DNA from: an uncultured Thalassolituus sp.
Lineage (GTDB): Bacteria; Pseudomonadota; Gammaproteobacteria; Pseudomonadales; Oceanobacteraceae
Reading direction: 5' to 3'
Length of the DNA: 30,236 nucleotides
Assembly (NCBI GenBank): GCA_913054055.1
Contig: CAJXIT010000004.1
Location: 1 to 30,236 of the forward strand
Positions 6,438 through 13,982 of this stretch are shown here, piece after piece. The notes beneath the pieces are model-generated. The model was not told where the DNA came from. It made no database searches and was given only the letters and a program-made list of their open reading frames with translations. Position 1 is the stretch's first letter, and every line of letters begins with the position of its first letter. A program made the translations under genes and the position numbers.

Positions 6438-9140
6438 TCGAATATTTCAAAACAAGTACCGGATATGGTGTTAAGTGGTTTAGAGCCATTAATCGTTAAC
6501 GAAACAACGGGTTTTGTGAACGTCGGTGAACGCTCTAACGTAACAGGCTCTCGTAAGTTTGCCCGATTGATACAAGAAGAAAATTACGAAGAAGCCGTGG
6601 ATATTGCACGCACTCAAGTAGAAGACGGCGCACAAATTATTGATGTAAACATGGACGATGCCATGTTAGATGGCGTGGCTGCCATGAAGCGTTATTTAAA
6701 TTTATTGGCATCTGAACCTGATGTGGCGCGTGTTCCTTTTATGATCGACTCTTCTAAGTGGGAGATTATCGAAGAGGGATTAAAATGTGTTCAAGGTAAA
6801 TCCATCGTGAACTCTATCTCCTTAAAAGAAGGGGAAGAAATTTTTATTGAGCATGCTAAAAAATGCAAAATGTACGGCGCTGCCGTCATTGTTATGGCGT
6901 TTGATGAAAAAGGGCAGGCTGATACTTATCAGCGTCGAATTGATATCTGTAAGCGTTCTTATGATGTGTTAGTGGATAAGGTGGGTTTTGCGCCGCAGGA
7001 CATTGTGTTTGATCCAAATATCTTCCCAGTGGCAACAGGGATTCCTGAGCACGATAATTATTGTGTAGACTTTTTTGCGACTACCAAATGGATTAAAGAA
7101 AACTTACCAGGGGCGAAAATCTCTGGCGGAGTTTCAAATATGTCGTTTTCTTTCCGTGGTAACGACATTGTGCGTGAAGCCATGCACTCAGTCTTTTTAT
7201 ACTATGCCATCAAAGAAGGCATGGATATGGGGATCGTGAATGCAGGTATGTTGACGATTTACGATGACATTCCTAAAGATTTATTAGAACACGTTGAAGA
7301 TGTTGTTCTTAACCGTCGTGAAGATGCGGCTGAGCGATTGGTTGAATTTGCGGAATCTTTAAAAGGTCAATCCGTTGAGCAAAAAGAAAGCGATAAATTA
7401 AAATGGCGTGAAGGCACTTTGCAAGAGCGTATTACTCACGCTTTGGTGAAAGGTATAACTGAGTTTATCGAAGACGATGCAGAAGAAGCTCGACAAGCAG
7501 CCAATAAACCTATCGAAGTCATTGAAGGGCCGTTAATGGTCGGGATGAATGTGGTGGGTGATTTATTTGGCGACGGTAAAATGTTTTTACCTCAAGTTGT
7601 AAAAAGTGCCCGTGTAATGAAAAAAGCCGTGGCCTATTTACTGCCTTATATTGAAGAAGAAAAAGCCCGCTCAGGCAATGTTAGTCAAAATAATGGTGTC
7701 ATCATTATGGCGACGGTTAAAGGCGATGTTCACGATATTGGTAAAAATATCGTGGGTGTCGTGCTGTCATGTAATAACTACGAAGTAGTGGATCTAGGTG
7801 TGATGGTGCCCCCTGAAGATATCCTAGATGCGGCTGTTGAGCATAATGCCGATATCATTGGTTTGTCTGGTTTGATTACGCCTTCTCTTGATGAAATGGT
7901 AACCATTGCACAAATGATGCAGCAGCGCGGTATGAAGCAGCCGTTATTAATTGGTGGTGCAACCACGTCTAAGGTGCATACCGCGGTTAAAATTGAACCG
8001 CAATTTGACGGTGTGACTGTCCATGTTTTAGATGCATCTAAATCGGTGCCAGTTGCCAGTGCGTTATTAAGTAAAACTGAAAATACGTTTGTTGAAGATT
8101 TGCGTGAAGAATACCAAGATGCTCGCGATAAGAATGCCCGTAAGCGTGGTCAGAAATCTTTTAGTGATTTGGATGTTATTCGCAAAAACACGTCTGGACT
8201 AAATTGGGATGGCTATGATCCTGAAACCCCAGAGTTTATTGGTAATAAAACCATTAAGGATTATCCATTAGAGAAAATTCGTGAGCGCTTTGATTGGACA
8301 CCATTTTTCATTACATGGGAGTTGCATGGTAAATACCCAGGTATTTTAGATGATAATGTGGTGGGTGAAGAAGCAACAAAATTGTTTGATGATGCTAATA
8401 CTATGTTAGATAAAATTATTTCAGAAAACTTACTTCAATGTAGTGCTGTGATTGGCATGTATCCAGCCAATGGTATTGATGGCGATCAAACTGAAATTTA
8501 CTCTGATGAAAGCCGCTCGGAAGTCACTGAAGTATTGAATCATTTGCGTCAGCAAACAGATCGACCTGAAGGTCGCCCTTATCGTTCAATTGCTGACTTT
8601 GTAGCACCAAAATCAACCGGTGTTAAAGATTATATGGGTGGCTTTGTTGTCACCTGTACTGGTGCAGAAGCGTTAGCTAAAGGTTATGAAGATAAACTTG
8701 ATGACTATAATGCCATATTGGTTAAAGCTCTGGCTGATCGATTTGCAGAAGCCTTTGCTGAGTTAATGCATGAAGAAGTGCGTAAACAATACTGGGGTTA
8801 CGCTCCGCAAGAAAGTCTGACAAATAGCGAATTGATTTCTGAAAAATACCAAGGTATTCGTCCTGCGCCTGGTTACCCTGCATGTCCTGAGCACAGTGAA
8901 AAGGCCACTTTGTTTAAGCTGCTAAATGCTGAAGTTGAAATCGGTTGTGAGTTAACGGATAGCTATGCGATGAATCCCGCATCATCCGTTAGTGGTTGGT
9001 ACTTTGCCCACCCAGAAGCCCGTTATTTTGCGCTAGGTAAAATTGATAAAAACCAGGTGGAAGATTATGCGCAAAGAAAAGGTTGGGATATGAATACCGC
9101 CGAGCGCTGGTTACGTCCAGCTTTAGGGTATGATGATTAA
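6435..9140 (+). CDS. metH: Methionine synthase, folate/cobalamin/activation subunit (split MetH, part 2)
   Basis: This 901-aa protein carries the remaining MetH domains in the usual order. The methyltetrahydrofolate-binding barrel is at about 11-300, opening with SGLEPL and FVNVGERSNVTGS. A helical cap follows at about 320-415, then the Rossmann B12 domain at about 420-560. The cobalt-ligating His433 lies in GDVHDIGKN, followed by LSGLITPS and LIGGATTS. The C-terminal AdoMet reactivation domain at about 590-901 contains RPAPGYPACPEH (from residue 809) and ends AERWLRPALGYDD like E. coli MetH. It takes methyl from 5-methyl-THF onto cobalamin, passes it to the homocysteine subunit, and can be reductively re-methylated by AdoMet. 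It must form a complex with the product of the upstream gene. A strong terminator follows. Confidence 0.95.
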   Translation: MSNISKQVPDMVLSGLEPLIVNETTGFVNVGERSNVTGSRKFARLIQEENYEEAVDIARTQVEDGAQIIDVNMDDAMLDGVAAMKRYLNLLASEPDVARVPFMIDSSKWEIIEEGLKCVQGKSIVNSISLKEGEEIFIEHAKKCKMYGAAVIVMAFDEKGQADTYQRRIDICKRSYDVLVDKVGFAPQDIVFDPNIFPVATGIPEHDNYCVDFFATTKWIKENLPGAKISGGVSNMSFSFRGNDIVREAMHSVFLYYAIKEGMDMGIVNAGMLTIYDDIPKDLLEHVEDVVLNRREDAAERLVEFAESLKGQSVEQKESDKLKWREGTLQERITHALVKGITEFIEDDAEEARQAANKPIEVIEGPLMVGMNVVGDLFGDGKMFLPQVVKSARVMKKAVAYLLPYIEEEKARSGNVSQNNGVIIMATVKGDVHDIGKNIVGVVLSCNNYEVVDLGVMVPPEDILDAAVEHNADIIGLSGLITPSLDEMVTIAQMMQQRGMKQPLLIGGATTSKVHTAVKIEPQFDGVTVHVLDASKSVPVASALLSKTENTFVEDLREEYQDARDKNARKRGQKSFSDLDVIRKNTSGLNWDGYDPETPEFIGNKTIKDYPLEKIRERFDWTPFFITWELHGKYPGILDDNVVGEEATKLFDDANTMLDKIISENLLQCSAVIGMYPANGIDGDQTEIYSDESRSEVTEVLNHLRQQTDRPEGRPYRSIADFVAPKSTGVKDYMGGFVVTCTGAEALAKGYEDKLDDYNAILVKALADRFAEAFAELMHEEVRKQYWGYAPQESLTNSELISEKYQGIRPAPGYPACPEHSEKATLFKLLNAEVEIGCELTDSYAMNPASSVSGWYFAHPEARYFALGKIDKNQVEDYAQRKGWDMNTAERWLRPALGYDD

Positions 9141-9168
9141 TATTCTTTAAGGATATTTAGTTCCCCAT

Positions 9169-9205
9169 AAAAAAACCGTTTACATCACTGTAAACGGTTT
9201 TTTTT
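9169..9205. terminator. Bidirectional terminator between metH and the PstS-like gene
   Basis: CCGTTTACA (9176-9184) pairs with TGTAAACGG (9189-9197) around the 4-nt loop TCAC. The stem is flanked by a run of A on the left and of T on the right. It can end both the metH transcript and the convergent porin/PstS-like transcript. Confidence 0.9.
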
Positions 9206-9220
9206 ATATGTGGTTGTCAG

Positions 9221-9637
9221 TTAAAACTTGCCGACCACTTTTGCACCACCGGCAGAGCCTGCAGGTACAAACCCAATTAAATTGGGGTTGGCAGAAATAA
9301 GGTTAACCATTTCAGCCGCACTATCAATTTGGCGAGGAGGGGTCCCCTTGCCAGTGAATACCATTTTGGCCCAATAGGCTTTCAGCTGCTTTGGTGATTT
9401 GCCTAAAACATTTTTAGTGAAATCCCCTTCAGCTGCCGAGCCTTCTTTCATGCTTATAGCAACGGCTTCACCACCACCAGGGAATGCACGTGTTTTACCT
9501 AAATAGATTCGTTGAATGGAATCTTTATCAAGCGCCGCACCGTTTGACGGATGAACGATGACTTCCACTTCAGCAAAGGTAAGTGCCGATAGCATCATGC
9601 TAGAGGCTAAAACTATAAAACTAATAATTATCTTCAT
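9221..9637 (-). CDS. Small PstS-like periplasmic binding protein
   Basis: This 138-aa secreted protein has a signal peptide (MKIIISFIVL...ALTFA, cleavage near residue 22). It then carries a single domain like the first lobe of phosphate-binding PstS proteins: VIVHPSNGAALDKDSIQRIYLGKTRAFPGG, followed by FTKNVLGKSPKQLKAYWAKMVFTGKG and a C-terminal IGFVPAG segment. Full PstS proteins are about 320-350 aa, so this is half-size. The start is firm, with AGGAGG 7 nt upstream of the ATG; that SD overlaps the stop of the porin gene 11 nt away. No PstCAB genes are nearby. Annotation pipelines often call such proteins phosphate ABC transporter substrate-binding, but a ligand cannot be stated. The likely partner is the outer membrane protein encoded upstream. 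Confidence 0.75.
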   Translation of the reverse strand: MKIIISFIVLASSMMLSALTFAEVEVIVHPSNGAALDKDSIQRIYLGKTRAFPGGGEAVAISMKEGSAAEGDFTKNVLGKSPKQLKAYWAKMVFTGKGTPPRQIDSAAEMVNLISANPNLIGFVPAGSAGGAKVVGKF

Positions 9638-9648
9638 GGTTCTACCTC

Positions 9649-10854
9649 CTAAAACATGGTTTCGATAGCGAATTTAAGGGTGGTTGCAGACTTCTCTTCT
9701 GAAACTGCAGTGGTTTGATCGGTCTGAACTCTGTCCTCATTATAAAGGTCTAGGTCAACTTTGATGGCCGAGCTTGTTCCGATGTCTTTACGTACGCCAA
9801 TTGTAATGGTTGTGTTCTCACCATTACCTAAGAAGCGTGAGGTGCTGTTTAATGTAGAGCCACTGGCAGCCCCTCCACCAGCAAGTCCTAAATCTATTGC
9901 ATCAGTGCCTGCTGCATACGTTTTTTCTTTTGCTTCTCTCATTCCGTAAGTTACATGGTATGTATAATCGTTCATGTTATAACTCATACCTAGATAGCCA
10001 CCATTGGTATCTGCAAAAATTGAATCATCAACTTTTACTACGCTATATTCTGAGTAAATGACAATATCACCAAATGTTCCTTTATAACCGACGCCAACAA
10101 AGGAGCCTAAGTCACCATTTATTAGTACTTTATTTGCATCGTCGCCACCTGCAGTGGCCACGCCTGCAAGGCCTGCTGTAGCTGTGGCTGGAACATACAC
10201 ATCTGCTTGTGCGTATGCTGCAGTAAATTCGTGATCACCCATTGTGGCAGACCAGTTAATTGTAATCAGGTTTTCTAAGGCACTTTCAACCTGTTCAGTT
10301 CCAAGAGATAGTAAGCCTTGATAGGTACCAATTGCTATAGTCAGGCTTTGATCCAAACCCATGGCTTCCATATTTTGTTGGTAGCTTACCCCGTCCATAT
10401 TTGAAAATGATAGGCTGTACATATCGGCTGGTGGAGTTATCCAATGGTAGGCATAGCCCACGTCTAGATAGTCAGAATATTTGTAAAAAGGGATTCTTAA
10501 GCGACCAAATTTAATTTTTGAACTCTCACCCACATTAAAATCAAAATAGGCCCAATCATAGTTTAATTGGAATCCGGTAGAGGCGTCACCTCGGGCCATG
10601 GTTTGCCCGACGAAACGCATTCCATCACCCAGGTCTGCAGACCACTGTAGGGCAACTTTCGACTCTTGTAAGTTATCTACGGTCCTTTCATTGTAGTCAG
10701 AATCACCATCAGGAGCGGCTGCGCTGCCTTCTGTTTCATCTTCTATTGCAATCCCTGTGACAATGGATGCAAATCCATTGATTTGAACTTCTGCATTTGC
10801 GGGATTCATTAAGAGCGCAAGCGAACCTAAGAATACCAGTAGTTTAAATTTCAT
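9649..10854 (-). CDS. Porin-like outer membrane beta-barrel protein
   Basis: This protein of about 401 aa has a signal peptide ending in ANA (cleavage before EVQINGFAS). Its body alternates aromatic, amphipathic beta-strand segments such as KFGRLRIPFYKYSDYLDV and ALQWSADLGDGMRFVGQTMARGD. It ends with a terminal Phe (ETMF), the usual outer-membrane assembly signal. These features fit a trimeric-porin-type barrel, but the substrate is unknown. Two in-frame ATGs occur, at 10860 and 10854. The second is chosen because GGAG (10865-10862) lies 7 nt upstream of it, the ideal spacing. The gene is followed 11 nt later by the PstS-like gene in an apparent two-gene operon. A Gly/Ala-rich insert at about 215-245 and another near 325 look like surface loops. 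Confidence 0.8.
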   Translation of the reverse strand: MKFKLLVFLGSLALLMNPANAEVQINGFASIVTGIAIEDETEGSAAAPDGDSDYNERTVDNLQESKVALQWSADLGDGMRFVGQTMARGDASTGFQLNYDWAYFDFNVGESSKIKFGRLRIPFYKYSDYLDVGYAYHWITPPADMYSLSFSNMDGVSYQQNMEAMGLDQSLTIAIGTYQGLLSLGTEQVESALENLITINWSATMGDHEFTAAYAQADVYVPATATAGLAGVATAGGDDANKVLINGDLGSFVGVGYKGTFGDIVIYSEYSVVKVDDSIFADTNGGYLGMSYNMNDYTYHVTYGMREAKEKTYAAGTDAIDLGLAGGGAASGSTLNSTSRFLGNGENTTITIGVRKDIGTSSAIKVDLDLYNEDRVQTDQTTAVSEEKSATTLKFAIETMF

Positions 10855-10867
10855 GTTCATGCTCCAT
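10844..10867 (-). CDS. Possible 7-codon leader peptide overlapping the porin start
   Basis: On the minus strand an ATG at 10867-10865, preceded by AGAGGA at 7-nt spacing, opens the short frame MEHEHEI and stops at TAA (10846-10844), within the first codons of the porin gene in another frame. This SD is better placed for the leader than for any porin start. It could be a translational control device or chance. The low information content of seven codons keeps confidence low. Confidence 0.25.
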   Translation of the reverse strand: MEHEHEI

Positions 10868-10898
10868 TATGGTGTCCTCTAATTAAAGTACATGATGC

Positions 10899-10912
10899 AA
10901 ATTGCGCAATTT
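10899..10912. promoter_or_regulatory. Palindrome in divergent porin/permease intergenic region
   Basis: The 14-bp sequence AAATTGCGCAATTT is perfectly self-complementary. It lies 45 nt before the porin start and about 134 nt before the permease start, in the promoter region shared by the two divergent genes. It has the size of a dimeric repressor operator. There is no T-tract, so it is not a terminator. Confidence 0.4.
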
Positions 10913-11045
10913 TGGATCTTGGATAGTTTGAAAGTGGCTTTCGGCAGAGATTTACATCCACATATGTACTCTGGGTTCTGATATTGATTACGCTCAATTC
11001 GTGATTTTTAAGGTGTGATATTGTAAAAGAAACGATAGGTGATTT

Positions 11046-12230
11046 ATGAATGAAAATGATTTAGCACCCCCGGAGCGGTCTTGCTGTAGCAAGGAGACAG
11101 AAATCACCAAGACTGAGGTTGATTCTGGAAGGTGCTGTGGTCAGCCCAAAAGCCTTGATATTACGCCTGGTTGTTCTAATAGCGGTGATGAAAGGGGCAC
11201 TGAAACGACCTGCTGCTCGGTGCCAGAGCATAAAACCGATTATTTAATGTGGGTCTGTGGTTTTTGGGTGTTGGTGTCATATGGTGTATTTGTCAGTGGA
11301 TTGGATGTGGGCTTTGATTCTGCTCAGATAATTGCTCATACAAGCTTTGAAATGGTCAATACCATGTGGTGGGGCGTGTTATTGGGGGCTTTAGCTGTGG
11401 GGTTGTTAGGGCGTATTCCCAATCAAATGGTGATGTCTGTGCTCGGTCAGCCAGGAAGCAAAAAAGGGGTGGTAAGAGCCACGATGGCAGGCTTGTTGCT
11501 AGATTTGTGTAATCATGGGATTTTGATGGTGGCCATGGGGTTGTACCGCAAAGGCGCCAGCCTGGGGCAGGTTATGGCTTTTTTGATTGCCAGCCCTTGG
11601 AACTCATTTACCTTAACGTTGATTTTAGTGGCGTTAATTGGGATTAAATTCACTTTGCTGTTTATAGTCGCTTCTATGCTGATTGCTTGGTGTAGTGGTT
11701 TGTTATTCGACTGGTTGGTGAGAAAAGAATTTTTACCGGCAAACCCAGTGAAGGTAGAAATCGAAGACGACTTTGATTTAAAGGCTGAGTTTAAAAAGCT
11801 TGCTAAGCAAGCGGATTATTCGGCTTCCAATATACTTAAGGTGTTTGCTTCTGGTTTAAAAGAATCTCAAATGGTTTTACGTTGGGTGTTGTTTGGGATT
11901 GTCTTGGTGTCTTTGATCCGTGCATTTGTAGATGTGGGTCAGTTTGGTATTTGGTTTGGTGCCACCATAAGTGGATTGTTTTTAACGTTATTGGTAACAA
12001 CAATAATTGAAGTGTGTAGTGAAGGGTCTTCACCCATTGCCGCTGATCTAGTGAATAGGGCGGGGGCGCCAGGTAATGGTTTTGTGTTTTTAATGGCGGG
12101 AGCAGCAACAGACTATACAGAAATTATGGCTTTGAAAGATACAACAAGTAGTTGGAAAATTGCTTTGTTTTTACCTTTGGTCACGGTGCCGCAGGTGCTA
12201 TTGATTGGCTGGATTATGAATGGCTTGTAA
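11046..12230 (+). CDS. Cu/Zn-type efflux permease (SO_0444-like, ArsP/DUF318 superfamily)
   Basis: This 394-aa inner membrane permease has a cytosolic-looking N-terminus of about 65 residues rich in cysteine: CC pairs at 13-14, 30-31 and 56-57 plus C43. Hydrophobic segments start near 68 and fall into two clusters, before and after a charged loop at about 235-265 (KVEIEDDFDLKAEFKKL). Family-type motifs are LDLCNHGILMVAMGLYRKGASLGQ, IASPWNSFTLTL and EVCSEGSSPIAADL. The architecture matches the SO_0444 family described as a copper/zinc efflux transporter, related to ArsP permeases. The repeated Cys pairs probably bind the metal. The start has AGGTG 5 nt upstream. It is divergent from the porin gene and ends 5 nt from the convergent 107-aa gene. 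Metal specificity is not shown by sequence alone. Confidence 0.78.
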   Translation: MNENDLAPPERSCCSKETEITKTEVDSGRCCGQPKSLDITPGCSNSGDERGTETTCCSVPEHKTDYLMWVCGFWVLVSYGVFVSGLDVGFDSAQIIAHTSFEMVNTMWWGVLLGALAVGLLGRIPNQMVMSVLGQPGSKKGVVRATMAGLLLDLCNHGILMVAMGLYRKGASLGQVMAFLIASPWNSFTLTLILVALIGIKFTLLFIVASMLIAWCSGLLFDWLVRKEFLPANPVKVEIEDDFDLKAEFKKLAKQADYSASNILKVFASGLKESQMVLRWVLFGIVLVSLIRAFVDVGQFGIWFGATISGLFLTLLVTTIIEVCSEGSSPIAADLVNRAGAPGNGFVFLMAGAATDYTEIMALKDTTSSWKIALFLPLVTVPQVLLIGWIMNGL

Positions 12231-12235
12231 GGCTG

Positions 12236-12559
12236 TTATTCTTCCCAAACCCAGCGAAGAATTTCGCCAAAATCATCATAGACAGGGACTTTTTTCGCTT
12301 TTTTGATTTTTGATTTTTCTAGTGCTCGTTTTTCTTGTGCTTTATGTTTACGCTCATCAATGGCTTTAAGAGCAGGCCTTGCGTCAGTGCGTTTCATGGC
12401 TTTTTCACCAAATAATACGGGTAGCAAGGCTTGTTCGGGGTTGTCGCGCCCACTGACACCTTGCTGAACTTCGTCCACCTTTCCACCATTGGCAAAAAAT
12501 TGCTCAATTTCAGCAGATAAGGAAGCACGCTTTTCAGCTTTGGTGGTGATGTGTTTCAC
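12236..12559 (-). CDS. Small basic conserved protein of unknown function
   Basis: This 107-aa protein starts with GTG, and GTGA is a 4-nt overlap with the stop of hisI, so it is translationally coupled to hisI. The N-terminal part contains IEQFFANGGKVDEVQQGVSG, a motif type (hydrophobic-GGKV-x-E/V) that I recall from several small gammaproteobacterial proteins of unknown or regulatory role. The middle (about 62-92) is Lys/Arg/Glu-rich and probably helical, and the end is VYDDFGEILRWVWEE. There is no signal peptide or membrane segment. I do not recognise the family with certainty. Being last in the hisI operon, it may be expressed with pterin and histidine enzymes. Confidence 0.7.
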   Translation of the reverse strand: MKHITTKAEKRASLSAEIEQFFANGGKVDEVQQGVSGRDNPEQALLPVLFGEKAMKRTDARPALKAIDERKHKAQEKRALEKSKIKKAKKVPVYDDFGEILRWVWEE

Positions 12560-13002
12560 GACTTAACCTTCTTATATAGATCGTTTGGGTCTTGAATCGG
12601 GTCGCTATTAATGTGCAATCCATCCTTTGAGATTTCATTGTAGAAACAATCTCGGCGTCCGGTATGGCAGGCTGCGCCTTTTTGATTCACTTTTACTAAA
12701 AGTGTGTCACCATCACAATCTGTGCTCATAGAAATCAAGGTTTGTTGATTGCCTGAGCTTTCTCCTTTACGCCAGTAGTTGTTGCGAGAGCGAGACCAGT
12801 AACATACATGGCCAGTTTCTAAGGTTTCTTCAATGGACTGCTTGTTCATCCACGCCATCATTAATACTTCACCCGTGTCATGCTGTTGGGCAATGGCGGG
12901 GATGAGCCCTGCATCATTAAACTTTAATTCGTTTAAAGCCGTGCTTAACTCTGTGGTCTGCCCTTTTTTTTGTGCTTCAAGGTCTTTATAGAAATTACTC
13001 AT
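12556..13002 (-). CDS. hisI: Phosphoribosyl-AMP cyclohydrolase
   Basis: This 148-aa protein opens the purine ring of phosphoribosyl-AMP in histidine biosynthesis. Family motifs are GEVLMMAWMN (44-53), WSRSRNNYWRKGESSGN (69-85), DCDGDTLLVKV (95-105) and ACHTGRRDCF (111-120). The metal ligands C96, C112 and C119 and the Mg-binding aspartates D95, D97 and D99 are intact, so it looks like an active zinc enzyme. A longer frame exists only from a TTG at 13035. The ATG at 13002 fits the family N-terminus (MSNFYKDLE) and overlaps the end of the upstream gene by 8 nt. There is no fused HisE domain, and no other his genes are nearby. HisI is usually encoded with other his genes, so this location is unusual. 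It could be a second copy. Confidence 0.92.
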   Translation of the reverse strand: MSNFYKDLEAQKKGQTTELSTALNELKFNDAGLIPAIAQQHDTGEVLMMAWMNKQSIEETLETGHVCYWSRSRNNYWRKGESSGNQQTLISMSTDCDGDTLLVKVNQKGAACHTGRRDCFYNEISKDGLHINSDPIQDPNDLYKKVKS

Positions 13003-13840
13003 GGGTTGAAATGGCCCCTTTACCGATGCCTTCAAACGCTTTTACCGTGACGCTGTGTTTTTCCTCAAGGAATGCATTGGCGATATGGCTTGAAATTTGT
13101 TCCACGGTTGAGTCTGTTTCTATGTCATAGCACGCACTTGCAGGTAGCGTTAAGCTGAATTTTCCTTGTGGTGCGGTGTACTGATAATGGTGGTGTAATA
13201 CCCCTTCAATATCCGGGGTATTATGTAGATCTTCTTTGGTGCCTACATAGATGTCTTGCCATTTTTTAGACCAAGCTTTTTCTAGTTCCGGTTGGCGTGC
13301 ACCATCAACAAAAATTTCAATTTTAGAGCGGTGACCATGGGCAATTCGCTGGCAATTGCCGTCATGTTTCTTTAAACCATGGCTGTAATGGTAAAACGCA
13401 CCACCCACTAGCTCTGTGCTTAAGTGCATTTTCAATTGGTTGATGTCGCCCGGTATTACATTGTTAAGCTGAGTTTCAAGCCAGTTACTCACAGAGGCTA
13501 TGTTGATCTCATTGGTTTCAATGAAGCAGAAGGCTTGCTCAGGGGCGCTGCAAATGAACTCGCCTCCTTGTGGGTGAGGGAAGCGAACGGTGGTTAATTC
13601 ATCATGGCGGCTGATGTGCATGCCTGACATTTGAGTGGGCACCACTAGTCTGTGGTCAATGTATTCATCAAGCCAGTTTTTGGCGGTCTTTTTAACTATG
13701 CCAAAATCACAGATCATGCTTTGTTGATCAAGGTTACCTGTTAATACCATGCCCGCAATCCAAGATTCGCCCACAAGGCCACGCTTGGCATCCAAGTAGG
13801 AAACGTCCACATTGGTGAGGTTATCGACAAATAATTTCAC
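12995..13840 (-). CDS. Two-domain 6-pyruvoyl/6-carboxy-tetrahydropterin synthase family protein (QueD-like)
   Basis: This 281-aa protein is about twice the size of QueD or PTPS (about 120-140 aa) and reads as two T-fold halves. The first half (1-130) has the DF motif (D45-F46) with a following K-rich helix, LDEYIDHRLVVP (DH at 62-63) and an NEINIASVSNWL helix, but lacks the zinc histidines. The second half (138-281) has H154 in YSHGLKKHDGNC, C163, the HGH motif (H168, H170), a VEQISSHIANAF helix and E270 near the end, so it retains a zinc site and a Cys like the catalytic one. The start is GTG; an in-frame TGA lies just upstream. It overlaps hisI. Pterin substrates are expected, but whether it makes 6-carboxytetrahydropterin, acts on another pterin, or replaces FolB is not decided by sequence. 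Confidence 0.8.
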   Translation of the reverse strand: MKLFVDNLTNVDVSYLDAKRGLVGESWIAGMVLTGNLDQQSMICDFGIVKKTAKNWLDEYIDHRLVVPTQMSGMHISRHDELTTVRFPHPQGGEFICSAPEQAFCFIETNEINIASVSNWLETQLNNVIPGDINQLKMHLSTELVGGAFYHYSHGLKKHDGNCQRIAHGHRSKIEIFVDGARQPELEKAWSKKWQDIYVGTKEDLHNTPDIEGVLHHHYQYTAPQGKFSLTLPASACYDIETDSTVEQISSHIANAFLEEKHSVTVKAFEGIGKGAISTHE

Positions 13841-13929
13841 AGGGAGTGCTCATAAGTAATTTACGTTGATTTTATATGATTGTAGTTGGCTTTACATGCC
13901 TAACAGTAGAAATAAGGTGAGGTACCAAC

Positions 13930-13956
13930 AAAAAAGGCAGCCTAGGCTGCCTTTTT
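13930..13956 (-). terminator. Intrinsic terminator after folE2
   Basis: GGCAGCCTAGGCTGCC (13936-13951) is a perfect palindrome flanked by A and T runs. On the minus strand it lies 27 nt after the folE2 stop and ends in six U. It therefore separates folE2 from the queD-like/hisI operon, which must have its own promoter within 13841-13929. Confidence 0.85.
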
Positions 13957-13982
13957 GGGATGGTTAAAGGTTTTTAACCTGT

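Noticed and set aside
6400..6440. A sequencing frameshift as the cause of the metH split
   Set aside because: A full AGGAGG at 7-nt spacing and a clean TAATG overlap lie exactly in the interdomain linker, which fits two real genes.
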